Assembly: GCA_030043175.1 (NCBI GenBank)
Contig: JASHYD010001095.1
Span: forward strand, 1 to 27,816
Reading direction: 5' to 3'
Length of the DNA stretch: 27,816 bases
From: Xanthobacteraceae bacterium
GTDB lineage: Bacteria; Pseudomonadota; Alphaproteobacteria; Rhizobiales; Xanthobacteraceae
In this document: positions 17,281-25,786 of the stretch, one piece after another
Layout of the letters: every line of letters starts with the position of its first letter
How positions within the stretch are numbered: the first letter of the stretch is position 1
Notes under the pieces: model-generated
Seen by the model: only the letters and a program-made list of their open reading frames with translations
The model's database searches: none
What the model was told of the DNA's origin: nothing
Program-made: the position numbers and the translations under genes

Positions 17281-20019
17281 ATGGTGACAATCCACGTTGA
17301 CGACAACGCTTATCAAGTAAAGGCCGGCGACAATCTCCTGCACGCCTGCCTCTCATTGGGCCTCGATATTCCGTACTTCTGCTGGCACCCGGCGATGGGA
17401 TCAGTAGGCGCTTGTCGACAATGTGCAGTGAAGGAGTTTCGTGACGATAGCGACACACATGGTCATCTTGTCATGGCGTGCATGACCCCCGTGCATGATG
17501 CCACGCGCATTTCGATCAAGGACCTGCAAGCAACCAGCTTCCGCGCCAGCATCATCGAATGGCTGATGACCAACCACCCCCATGACTGCCCAGTCTGCGT
17601 TGAGGGCGGCGAGTGTCACCTCCAAGATATGACGCTGATGACGGGGCACATCTACCGGCGCTATCGATTCACCAAGCGCACGTTTCGCAACCAGTATCTG
17701 GGACCATTCCTCACCCACGAAATGAACCGCTGCATCGCCTGTTATCGCTGTGTCCGCTTCTATCGTGACTACGCGGGCGGACGCGACTTGGATGTCTTTG
17801 CGATGCATCGCAATGTCTATTTCGGCCGGCACGAAGATGGCGCGCTGGAAAGCGAATTCAGCGGCAATCTGGCGGAGGTCTGCCCAACCGGCGTCTTTGA
17901 CGACAAGCCGTTCAGCGAGGCTTTCAATCGCAAATGGGATCTGCGGTCCGCACCCTCGGTCTGCGTCCATTGCGGCCTCGGCTGCAACACTATGCCCAAC
18001 GAACGCTTTGGCAAGGTGCGGCGCGTTCTTAACCGCTATAACGGCGAGATCAATGGCTATTTCCTGTGCGATCGCGGCCGGTTCGGATACGCCTTCGTCA
18101 ACGGTAAGACGCGTGCACGCAAGCTTTCAATGCGGCGGCAGCCGGGCACGACCGAGGAAGTGACAACGAAAGGGGAAGCACTGCGCTGGCTGGCCGCGGT
18201 GTTATCACGACACGGGGCTGTCGGCATCGGCTCGCCCCGCGCCTCGCTCGAAGCCAACTTTGCCTTGCGCACTCTGGTCGGCGAAGAGAATTTCTATCTT
18301 GGTGTGTCGGAGACCGAGCGGCACCTGGTGGCCTTGATGCTCGATATCGCCCGCACAGGGCCGGCACGCGCCGCGTCGCTGAAAGATGCCGAAGCAGCCG
18401 ACGCAGTTCTGGTTCTGGGAGAAGACGTTCCCGATACTGCGCCCCGCCTTGCCTTAAGCCTTCGCCAAGCCCTACGCCAGAGATCGTTCGCGATCGCCGA
18501 CAAGCTGAAAATTCCGCGCTGGCAAGACGCGGGCGTGCGGGAAGCGGCGCGGCAGCAAGAGAGCGAGAGAAGTCCGCTCTTCATCGCGAGCCTTGACGCG
18601 ACCCGGCTCGACGACGCAGCGAGTCGCGCGATCCGCGCGCCACCCAACGACATCGCCAGGCTCGGATTTGCCATAGCACATGAGGTTGACCCGGCAGCGC
18701 CCGCGGTTCCAGATCTCGGAGAAGATTTCCACAAATTGGCGGGTCAAATCGCCGGTGCGCTCAAGGCGGCAAGCAGGCCTCTGGTCGTTTCTGGTTACGG
18801 CTGCGCTAGCGCGGCCGTTATTCAATCGGCCGCCAATGTGGCCTGGGCGCTGTGCCGCGGCGGGCACGCCGCATCGCTTTGCCTGACGGCTCCGGAGTGC
18901 AACAGCTTGGGGCTCGGGATTTTAGGCGGAGGCGGCCTGGCTGAAGCCTTCAAGGCCATCGAAAATGGCCGCGCCGGTACGCTTATCGTGCTCGAGAATG
19001 ACCTTTATCGGCGGGCCGACCGCGCGAGCGTCGATCGCTGTGTCAGCGCTGCGCGCCATCTCATCGTGCTTGATCACATCATGACGGATATTGGGCGCCG
19101 GGCCGATCTCCTGCTTCCCGTCGGCACCTTCGCAGAGGCCGATGGCACGCTGGTTAGCAGCGAGGGACGAGCGCAGCGGTTTTTCCAGCTTATGGTGCCG
19201 GACGGCGACATCCAAGCGAGCTGGCGCTGGCTACGTGATGCTTTGAATCACCTGCCAGGGCGTGCGTCCGAGGCGAATTGGTTGCGAATGGATGACGTTA
19301 CCGCGGCTTGCGCCGAAGCAATCCCGATGTTGGCCGCGATCCGCCACGCTGCTCCGGCAGCGAATTTTCGCGTCAGCGGCAGCAAGATCCCTCGCGAGCC
19401 CCATCGCTACAGCGGGCGCACTGCGGTTAATGCGGCGGTAACGGTCCACGAACCCAAGCCGCCCGATGATCCTGACACGCCCCTGGCGTTCTCCATGGAG
19501 GGCTATTATGGGCCAATGCCGGCTGCGATTATTCCCTATTTCTGGGCACCGTCCTGGAACTCCGTGCAGGCGCTCAATAAGTTTCAGGACGAGATCGGCG
19601 GGCCTTTGCGCTCCGGCGACCCCGGGATCCGGCTTATTGAGCCGAGTGCGCACGCGGCCCCGCATTATTTTTACGACATACCCGACGCTTTTTTGCGCAA
19701 GGACAAATGGCTGATCGTGCCTTTGCACGAGATGTTCGGCAGCGAGGAGTTGAGCCGCCTGGCGCCCGCTGTGTCCGAGCGCGTCCCTGCGCCTTATATT
19801 GCGCTCAACCCGGAGGACGCGGCGAGCCTGCAAATTACCGATGGCACGACGGTCCGTGTGAACCTTGACGCAATGACCTGCCGTCTGCCGGTGAGAGTGC
19901 GAGCGACTTTGCCGCCGGGTGTCGCCGGGATGGCCGTGGGGCTTTTGGGATCGCTCAGCGTCGACTTACCCGCTTGGGGCACGATGGCAGCAGATGGCGC
20001 TGGCGTTGAGGGTGGCTAA
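17281..20019 (+). CDS. nuoG: NADH-quinone oxidoreductase subunit G, E. coli type with cluster N7
   Basis: The 912-residue product is the largest peripheral-arm subunit. Ligands in order: N1b [2Fe-2S] by C34, C45, C48, C67; N5 [4Fe-4S] by H101, C103, C106, C112; N4 [4Fe-4S] by C151, C154, C157, C201. A further CxxCxxxC-x27-C set (C228, C231, C235, C263) matches the ligands of the extra cluster N7, known from E. coli and Thermus and missing from most alphaproteobacterial and mitochondrial forms. The numbering of all these residues equals that of E. coli NuoG as I recall it. The rest is a molybdopterin-oxidoreductase-like fold, with IGSPRASLEANFALR and LVGEENFY near residue 320 and REPHRYSGRTA near 705. 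nuoH starts 3 nt after the stop. Confidence 0.96.
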   Translation: MVTIHVDDNAYQVKAGDNLLHACLSLGLDIPYFCWHPAMGSVGACRQCAVKEFRDDSDTHGHLVMACMTPVHDATRISIKDLQATSFRASIIEWLMTNHPHDCPVCVEGGECHLQDMTLMTGHIYRRYRFTKRTFRNQYLGPFLTHEMNRCIACYRCVRFYRDYAGGRDLDVFAMHRNVYFGRHEDGALESEFSGNLAEVCPTGVFDDKPFSEAFNRKWDLRSAPSVCVHCGLGCNTMPNERFGKVRRVLNRYNGEINGYFLCDRGRFGYAFVNGKTRARKLSMRRQPGTTEEVTTKGEALRWLAAVLSRHGAVGIGSPRASLEANFALRTLVGEENFYLGVSETERHLVALMLDIARTGPARAASLKDAEAADAVLVLGEDVPDTAPRLALSLRQALRQRSFAIADKLKIPRWQDAGVREAARQQESERSPLFIASLDATRLDDAASRAIRAPPNDIARLGFAIAHEVDPAAPAVPDLGEDFHKLAGQIAGALKAASRPLVVSGYGCASAAVIQSAANVAWALCRGGHAASLCLTAPECNSLGLGILGGGGLAEAFKAIENGRAGTLIVLENDLYRRADRASVDRCVSAARHLIVLDHIMTDIGRRADLLLPVGTFAEADGTLVSSEGRAQRFFQLMVPDGDIQASWRWLRDALNHLPGRASEANWLRMDDVTAACAEAIPMLAAIRHAAPAANFRVSGSKIPREPHRYSGRTAVNAAVTVHEPKPPDDPDTPLAFSMEGYYGPMPAAIIPYFWAPSWNSVQALNKFQDEIGGPLRSGDPGIRLIEPSAHAAPHYFYDIPDAFLRKDKWLIVPLHEMFGSEELSRLAPAVSERVPAPYIALNPEDAASLQITDGTTVRVNLDAMTCRLPVRVRATLPPGVAGMAVGLLGSLSVDLPAWGTMAADGAGVEGG

Positions 20020-20022
20020 GCC

Positions 20023-20976
20023 ATGAGCGAACTTGCGCGCGGCGTTGCGAATGTCTTCGGCATTCTGATCGCGCTGGTTGCGTGTGCCGCATTGTTGACC
20101 TGGATCGAGCGGAGGCTGCTCGGCTTGTTCCAGGACCGTTATGGACCGAACCGGGTCGGCACCTTCGGCATCCTCCAGGTCGTCGCCGACATGATCAAGA
20201 TTCTCTTCAAGCAGGATTGGGTGCCGCCCTTCGCCGACCGCCCTGTGTTCGTCATGGCACCAGCCATTGTGATGAGCGCCTTGCTCGTCGCCTTTGCGGT
20301 CGTCCCTATCGCCCCTGGGATCGGCATCGTCGACCTTAATATCGGTTTGCTGTTCTTCCTCGCACTCACGTCGCTTGCAGTCTACGGCATCGTGCTTGCC
20401 GGCTGGGCATCCAACAACAAGTATTCGTTGCTCGGGGGCCTGCGCGGGGCGGCGCAGATGCTGAGCTACGAAGTGTTTATGGGCCTTTCCCTGCTCGGCG
20501 TGGTCATGCTGGCGGGCTCGTTCAACCTGCGCGACATCGTGCAAGCACAGCGCGGCCTATGGTACATCGGCCCGCAATTCGTTGGCTTCGTCATTTTCTT
20601 CATCGCCGGAATCGCCGAGACACACCGCCTGCCGTTCGATTTGCCAGAAGCGGAGAGCGAGCTCGTGGCCGGCTTCCACACCGAATATTCGAGCATGAAA
20701 TTCGGCATTTTCTTCATCGGCGAATATGTCGGCATCCTGCTCGTTTCGGCGATGATGGTGACGCTGTTTTTCGGTGGATGGCTGGGGCCGGTGCTGCCAC
20801 CCGTCCTCTGGTTCCTGGTGAAGCTCGGCTTCTTCGTCACTCTGTTCATTCTGCTGCGCGCCTCGCTGCCGCGGCCGCGCTACGACCAGCTGATGGCCTG
20901 GGGTTGGAAGGTCATGCTGCCGCTCTCCCTGCTGAACCTCGTCATCACGGGGGCGACCCTGCTCGCGGCCTATTGA
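20023..20976 (+). CDS. nuoH: NADH-quinone oxidoreductase subunit H
   Basis: The 317-residue membrane subunit links the peripheral arm to the proton pumps and forms part of the quinone cavity. It has about eight hydrophobic segments, starting at residues 9-27. The conserved cytoplasmic patches are visible: [18 protein letters not shown] (29-46), [15 protein letters not shown] (62-76), and the acidic quinone loop around [16 protein letters not shown] (199-214) followed by the [11 protein letters not shown] segment. Length matches the family (about 325). The start ATG 20023 is 3 nt after the nuoG stop. nuoI follows 11 nt after its own stop. Confidence 0.95.
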   Translation: MSELARGVANVFGILIALVACAALLTWIERRLLGLFQDRYGPNRVGTFGILQVVADMIKILFKQDWVPPFADRPVFVMAPAIVMSALLVAFAVVPIAPGIGIVDLNIGLLFFLALTSLAVYGIVLAGWASNNKYSLLGGLRGAAQMLSYEVFMGLSLLGVVMLAGSFNLRDIVQAQRGLWYIGPQFVGFVIFFIAGIAETHRLPFDLPEAESELVAGFHTEYSSMKFGIFFIGEYVGILLVSAMMVTLFFGGWLGPVLPPVLWFLVKLGFFVTLFILLRASLPRPRYDQLMAWGWKVMLPLSLLNLVITGATLLAAY

Positions 20977-20987
20977 GGGAAAGACCA

Positions 20988-21503
20988 ATGCTTAGCTCCC
21001 TGCGTACACTTTGGACGATCTTTCTCCATCTCTTTCATCGCAAAGTGACTGTGCAATATCCCGAACAGAAGCCGTATCTACCGCCGCGGTTTCGGGGTCG
21101 CATCATCCTATCGCGTGATCCGGACGGCGAGGAGCGCTGTGTCGCCTGCTACCTTTGCGCCGTTGCCTGCCCTGTTGACTGCATTGCGCTCGAGAAAACG
21201 GAGGACCCCGCCGGTCGCTGGTATCCGGAATTCTTTCGCATCAATTTCTCACGCTGCATTTTCTGCGGCTTTTGCGAGGAAGCGTGCCCGACCTACGCCA
21301 TTCAGCTTACGCCGGATTTCGAGATGAGCGAGTACGAGCGGCCCAACCTCGTCTACGAGAAGGAGGATTTATTGATCAGCGGTACCGGTAAATATCCAGG
21401 CTACAGCTTCTACCGAACGGCTGGCCTCAAAATCGGCGGCAAAGACAAGGGTGAAGCGGACCGCGAGGAACCGCCGATCGATGTGCGGAGGCTGATGCCA
21501 TGA
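20988..21503 (+). CDS. nuoI: NADH-quinone oxidoreductase subunit I (clusters N6a and N6b)
   Basis: The 171-residue product carries two [4Fe-4S] clusters between NuoG and NuoB. Each CxxCxxCxxxCP set is complete: C51, C54, C57, C61 in [12 protein letters not shown] and C90, C93, C96, C100 in [12 protein letters not shown]. The segment [20 protein letters not shown] before the first set is typical. The frame is open far upstream inside nuoH, but the ATG at 20988 is the start: it follows the nuoH stop, has GAGGGAAAG 5 nt before it, and gives the usual amphipathic N-terminal helix. Length is near E. coli's 180. nuoJ begins 52 nt later, the largest gap inside the operon. Confidence 0.95.
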   Translation: MLSSLRTLWTIFLHLFHRKVTVQYPEQKPYLPPRFRGRIILSRDPDGEERCVACYLCAVACPVDCIALEKTEDPAGRWYPEFFRINFSRCIFCGFCEEACPTYAIQLTPDFEMSEYERPNLVYEKEDLLISGTGKYPGYSFYRTAGLKIGGKDKGEADREEPPIDVRRLMP

Positions 21504-21555
21504 CAAGTCGAGCGGAACCCCCCGCGGAATTGAACAGCACTGCATCGAGGCGCCT

Positions 21556-22071
21556 ATGGCAGTCGCATTCTACATAGCCTCGATCGTGGCGGTGATTGCG
21601 ACCTTGATGGTCATCACGAATACGAACGCGGTTCATGCGTTGCTTTACCTTGTGGTATCGCTGCTCGCGGCGGCGATCATCTTCTACGTTCTCGGTGCTC
21701 CGTTTGCGGCAGCGCTCGAGGTGATCGTTTATGCGGGCGCCATCGTGGTGCTGTTCGTCTTCGTGGTGATGATGCTCAACCTGGGGGAGGCCGCGGCTGT
21801 GCAGGAACAGCAACTGCTGAGCCCAAGGATCTGGATTGGACCTGCTGTACTCTCAGCCACTCTTCTGGGCGAGCTCGTCTTTATGCTGTGGCAGGGCGTT
21901 CCCCTCGTCGAGGGCTCCGGGTTGGTCGGTCCTCGTCAAGTGGGTGCCCGGTTTTTTGGTCCGTATGTGCTCGCCGTCGAGCTCGCATCCATGCTGCTGC
22001 TTGCCGGCTTGGTCGCCGCCTATCACCTTGGGCGGCGTGAAACGCGCTCGCAGGAGGGAAACAAGGAATGA
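21556..22071 (+). CDS. nuoJ: NADH-quinone oxidoreductase subunit J
   Basis: The 171-residue product is the membrane subunit NuoJ, with five hydrophobic segments (roughly 4-22, 29-48, 53-75, 92-112, 143-160). The third contains the conserved [20 protein letters not shown] block, whose bent helix takes part in the coupling movement of complex I. The ATG at 21556 is preceded by GAGG about 6 nt upstream. The C-terminus is charged ([12 protein letters not shown]). Its stop at 22071 lies a few nucleotides ahead of the nuoK start, so translation is probably coupled. Confidence 0.93.
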   Translation: MAVAFYIASIVAVIATLMVITNTNAVHALLYLVVSLLAAAIIFYVLGAPFAAALEVIVYAGAIVVLFVFVVMMLNLGEAAAVQEQQLLSPRIWIGPAVLSATLLGELVFMLWQGVPLVEGSGLVGPRQVGARFFGPYVLAVELASMLLLAGLVAAYHLGRRETRSQEGNKE

Positions 22072-22081
22072 ACGTGTGAGC

Positions 22082-22384
22082 GTGATTCCCATGCAATACG
22101 GGCTGTTGCTGGCGATGGTCCTGTTCGCGCTTGGAGTGGTTGGCCTCCTGACGAGACGCAATCTCGTCTTCATGCTGATCTCGGTTGAGATCATGCTGAA
22201 CGCGGCGGGGCTCGCCTTCATCGTCGCCGGAGCGCGCTGGAGTCAAGCCGATGGCCAGATACTGTTCATTCTCATATTATCTTTGGCGGCAGCCGAAGTC
22301 TCGGTCGGCCTGGCGCTGATATTGCAATTCTCCTACGGCATGGCGACGCTCGATGCCGATGCGGCCAGCAAGATGCGGGGCTGA
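22082..22384 (+). CDS. nuoK: NADH-quinone oxidoreductase subunit K
   Basis: The 100-residue product has three membrane helices and the conserved buried glutamates used in proton transfer, in [15 protein letters not shown] and [12 protein letters not shown]. Start choice: the GTG at 22082 gives [10 protein letters not shown], aligning with MIPLQHGLIL of E. coli NuoK and giving the same 100-residue length. A GTG at 22076 is better spaced from the AAGGA sequence and would add two residues; an ATG at 22091 is a shorter option. The C-terminal SKMRG also recalls the E. coli SEMRG ending. nuoL starts 1 nt after the stop. Confidence 0.93.
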   Translation: MIPMQYGLLLAMVLFALGVVGLLTRRNLVFMLISVEIMLNAAGLAFIVAGARWSQADGQILFILILSLAAAEVSVGLALILQFSYGMATLDADAASKMRG

Positions 22385-22385
22385 C

Positions 22386-24278
22386 ATGCTCGGGCTCCTT
22401 GCGCTGGTTCCGGCTTTCCCGCTCTTCGGTTTCGCCATTCTGTTCGTGAGCGCAGGGTTACTACCGAAACGGTGGATCGCAGTCGTCGGTGTCGGCTCAG
22501 TCGGCATCGCGATGATACTCGCGCTGATCATCCTGGCTGCGTTCTTGAGCCAACCGCCAGCGGAGCCCTTCAGACAAATCATCTGGACTTGGTTTGATGT
22601 CGATGGCCTCACGCCGCAGGTCGGCTTTTACCTCGATGCGCTGTCACTGGTGATGATGGTCGTCGTAACCTTCGTCGGGTTTCTCATCCACCTCTACTCA
22701 TCCGAGTTCATGAGTGATGATGAGGGATATAGTCGCTTTTTCGCTTACATGAATCTGTTCGTTGCTTCGATGTTGGTCTTGGTTTTGGCGAATAACCTGC
22801 TGCTGCTTTATCTCGGCTGGGAAGGTGTCGGCCTCTGCAGCTATCTCCTGATCGGCTTTTGGTACCGCAATCCGCAGAACGGCCTTGCCGCGCGAAAGGC
22901 ATTCATCATCACTCGCGTCGGCGACGCCGGGCTGGCTGTCGGCCTCTTCGTCCTGTTCACCAGCCTGGGGACGCTTGATACCCAGACCTTGATGCAGCGT
23001 GCGGCCGAGACTTGGCCGACCGGCGCAGCAACGGCGATCGCCGCAGCCGGGTTGCTGCTCGGCGGCGCCGTCGGCAAATCCGCACAACTGCCCCTGCAGA
23101 CCTGGCTACCTGATGCCATGGCTGGCCCGACTCCGGTCAGTGCCTTAATCCATGCGGCCACGATGGTAACGGCAGGCGTCTATCTCATCGCCCGCACGCA
23201 CGTCCTCTATAGTCTGGCACCGCCGGTCCAGGTCGCTGTTGCAATAATCGGAGCACTCACCTTGCTGCTCGCGGGCTTCAGCGCCCTCAATCAGAAGGAC
23301 ATCAAGCGGATCCTCGCCTACTCGACGATCAGTCAGATCGGCTACATGTTTCTCGCCCTCGGGGTGGGTGCCTGGTCGGCCGCAATCTTCCATTTTATGA
23401 CGCATGCTTTTTTCAAGTCGCTCCTTTTCCTCGCAGCAGGTGTAGTTGTGCAGCGTCTTCATGATGAACACGACATTTTCAAAATGGGTGGCCTGCGCCG
23501 GCGGCTGCCACTGGCTTTCTGGAGCTTTCTCGCAGGTGCGGTTTCGCTCGCTGCGCTGCCTTTCATCGACGCCGGCTTCTACAGCAAAGATTTGATCTTG
23601 TGGGAGACCTGGTCACGCGGACCAAGCGGACATCTTTTGTTTATCGCCGGCCTGATCGGCGCTCTCCTGACTGCGCTTTACACCTTCCGTCCGGTCTTCG
23701 TCGCTTTCTTCGGCGAGGTTCAGATCGAGCCCATCGGTCGGACCGGTTTGCGGATCGCCATTCCGCTGGTCATCCTGTCGATCCTCGCCCTTATCTCCGG
23801 TCTCGTCGAGATCCCCCCCTACATGGGCGACGTGCCAAACTTCACGAGCCTGATGCACACGGCTCTGCCGGCATCACCGGCCGAGACAGCGGCTGGTTCG
23901 AGCCTGGAGACCATGCTGTCCGTGATCACCGACATCGTTGTCATCCTTGGCGTTGGCGTCGCTTATGTTGCGTTCTGTCGCCGGCCCGCCTTTCTCCAGT
24001 ATCTGATCGGGTTGCCGGTGAGCGTAACGCTCCGGCGGTTTTGGGGGGCGGACTGGGGCATGGATTGGCTGTACGACAGGATGGTCGTACGACCCTTTGT
24101 ATGGTTGGCGCATCTCAACCGCAGCGACGTCATCGACGAATTTTACGATGGCCTCGCGCGGCTGGCCGCGACCGCCTACCGCCTGCTCAGCATTTCGCAG
24201 ACCGGGCGTGTGCGCTGGTATGCAGCCGGCATCGCCGCGGGTTCGGCAATCATAATCATCATTACGGTGTTCGCGTGA
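22386..24278 (+). CDS. nuoL: NADH-quinone oxidoreductase subunit L (antiporter-like)
   Basis: The 630-residue product is the distal antiporter-like pump, expected to have about 16 membrane helices including the long lateral helix near the C-terminus. Proton-channel residues line up with E. coli NuoL with a shift of two: E146 (LGWEGVGLC), D180 (RVGDAGLA), K231 (VGKSAQLPLQTWLPDAMAG) and H256 (SALIHAATM). The block NQKDIKRILAYSTISQIGYM follows and TLRRFWGADWGMDWLYDRMV marks the C-terminal part. The ATG at 22386 is chosen because it directly follows the nuoK stop; the upstream frame lies inside nuoK. Its stop overlaps the nuoM start by one base (TGATG). Confidence 0.95.
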   Translation: MLGLLALVPAFPLFGFAILFVSAGLLPKRWIAVVGVGSVGIAMILALIILAAFLSQPPAEPFRQIIWTWFDVDGLTPQVGFYLDALSLVMMVVVTFVGFLIHLYSSEFMSDDEGYSRFFAYMNLFVASMLVLVLANNLLLLYLGWEGVGLCSYLLIGFWYRNPQNGLAARKAFIITRVGDAGLAVGLFVLFTSLGTLDTQTLMQRAAETWPTGAATAIAAAGLLLGGAVGKSAQLPLQTWLPDAMAGPTPVSALIHAATMVTAGVYLIARTHVLYSLAPPVQVAVAIIGALTLLLAGFSALNQKDIKRILAYSTISQIGYMFLALGVGAWSAAIFHFMTHAFFKSLLFLAAGVVVQRLHDEHDIFKMGGLRRRLPLAFWSFLAGAVSLAALPFIDAGFYSKDLILWETWSRGPSGHLLFIAGLIGALLTALYTFRPVFVAFFGEVQIEPIGRTGLRIAIPLVILSILALISGLVEIPPYMGDVPNFTSLMHTALPASPAETAAGSSLETMLSVITDIVVILGVGVAYVAFCRRPAFLQYLIGLPVSVTLRRFWGADWGMDWLYDRMVVRPFVWLAHLNRSDVIDEFYDGLARLAATAYRLLSISQTGRVRWYAAGIAAGSAIIIIITVFA

Positions 24279-25783
24279 TGCTGCTGTGGCTGGTTCTTAC
24301 TCTGCTGATCGGTGGCACGGCGGCGTGGCTAGGTGAGCGCTGGAACGCGGCTTGGCCACGCGCGATCTCTCTTCTCGCGTTGGCGATCGATGTTGCCCTC
24401 GTGCTCACGCTACTGGCGGAGCATCACGGTGTCGTGACATTCGGTGAGCGAGGTTCGTGGCTTGCCGATAACAATTGGCCTTGGATCCCACCCCTTGGGA
24501 TTGGTTTTCACTTCGGCATGGATGGCTTGAGCCTGGTGTTGGTTTTGCTCACCTTCGGACTCGGGATCGTTTCGATAGCAGCATCGTGGACAGAAATTAC
24601 AGAACGGGTTGGATTCTTTCACTTTAATCTTTTGTGGACCTTGGCCGGTATTGTTGGCGTGTTCCTAGCGCTCGATCTATTCTTATTTTTCCTTTTTTGG
24701 GAGCTGATGTTGGTTCCGATGTACTTCCTGATTGCCATGTGGGGCCATGAACATCGGGTCTATGCGTCTCTAAAGTTCTTCCTGTTCACCCAGGCCGGCG
24801 GACTACTCATGTTCGTCGCCATCGTCGCGTTGTTCTTTGTTCACTATCAGCAGACCGGAATCGCGACGTTCGACTATTTTGCTCTCGCGCAAGCGCGGCT
24901 AGACCCGGCAGCGCAGATGTGGATCATGCTTGGATTCTTCGCCGGCTTTGCCGTAAAGTTGCCGGCCGTGCCGTTTCATACCTGGCTCCCGGATGCGCAT
25001 ACCGAAGCGCCGACCGCCGGGAGCGTCATCCTCGCCGGCCTGCTCCTGAAGACCGGCGCTTATGGTTTGCTGCGTTTCGCTGTTCCGCTATTCCCGGACG
25101 CAGCCGTTATCTTCGCGCCGGCTGCTATGTCGCTTGGTGTCGTCGGCATCCTCTACGGTGCGATGCTAGCCTACGCCCAGGACGACATGAAACGCCTCGT
25201 CGCCTACACCAGCATTAGTCACTTGGGCTTTGTGCTCCTTGGCATCTATGCCTGGAATGCGCTCGCGCTCCAAGGCGTGATCATGCAGATGCTGGCGCAC
25301 GGCATCAGCACAGGCGCCCTGTTTGTGCTTGTTGGCGCACTTCAGGAGCGGCTGCACACTCGTGATATGCGGCGGATCGGCGGGCTATGGTCAACCGTGC
25401 CGCGCCTTGCCGCAATAGGCATGTTTTTTGCCGTCGCTTCGCTCGGCATGCCGGGGCTCGGCAATTTCGTCGGCGAGTTCTTGATTCTTTTTGGCAGCTA
25501 CCGCGTCGCCGGCGGGTTCGCCGCTGCCGCAACTATCGGCCTCGTTGCGGCCACGGTTTACGCCCTGATCTTCGTTCAGCGGGTTTTTCACGGCGAGGGT
25601 GGCCGGACCAGCACCGCGGTCGACTTCTCCGCACGCCACATGATCGTTATGTCGGTGATGATCGCAACCCTTATCTGGTTCGGAGTCTATCCTCAACCGG
25701 TATTCGACACCGCCAGTCCCGGCCTCGACAACCTGCAGCGCATGCGGCTCGAGCGGCTCGATCGGCTGCAGGCGGCGAGGTGA
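24278..25783 (+). CDS. nuoM: NADH-quinone oxidoreductase subunit M (antiporter-like)
   Basis: The 501-residue product is the second antiporter-like proton pump, with about 14 membrane helices. Key residues: E142 in FLFWELMLVPMYFL, K227 in FAVKLPAVPFHTWLPDAHTE, followed by APTAGSVILAGLLLKTGAYG and the DDMKRLVAYTSISHLGFVLLG block. GMDGLSLVLVLLT near residue 80 is also typical. The ATG at 24278 shares its A with the nuoL stop codon, a strong sign of translational coupling. The frame is open upstream to 23600 inside nuoL but that part is a shadow. Length is close to E. coli's 509. Confidence 0.95.
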   Translation: MLLWLVLTLLIGGTAAWLGERWNAAWPRAISLLALAIDVALVLTLLAEHHGVVTFGERGSWLADNNWPWIPPLGIGFHFGMDGLSLVLVLLTFGLGIVSIAASWTEITERVGFFHFNLLWTLAGIVGVFLALDLFLFFLFWELMLVPMYFLIAMWGHEHRVYASLKFFLFTQAGGLLMFVAIVALFFVHYQQTGIATFDYFALAQARLDPAAQMWIMLGFFAGFAVKLPAVPFHTWLPDAHTEAPTAGSVILAGLLLKTGAYGLLRFAVPLFPDAAVIFAPAAMSLGVVGILYGAMLAYAQDDMKRLVAYTSISHLGFVLLGIYAWNALALQGVIMQMLAHGISTGALFVLVGALQERLHTRDMRRIGGLWSTVPRLAAIGMFFAVASLGMPGLGNFVGEFLILFGSYRVAGGFAAAATIGLVAATVYALIFVQRVFHGEGGRTSTAVDFSARHMIVMSVMIATLIWFGVYPQPVFDTASPGLDNLQRMRLERLDRLQAAR

Positions 25784-25786
25784 GTG

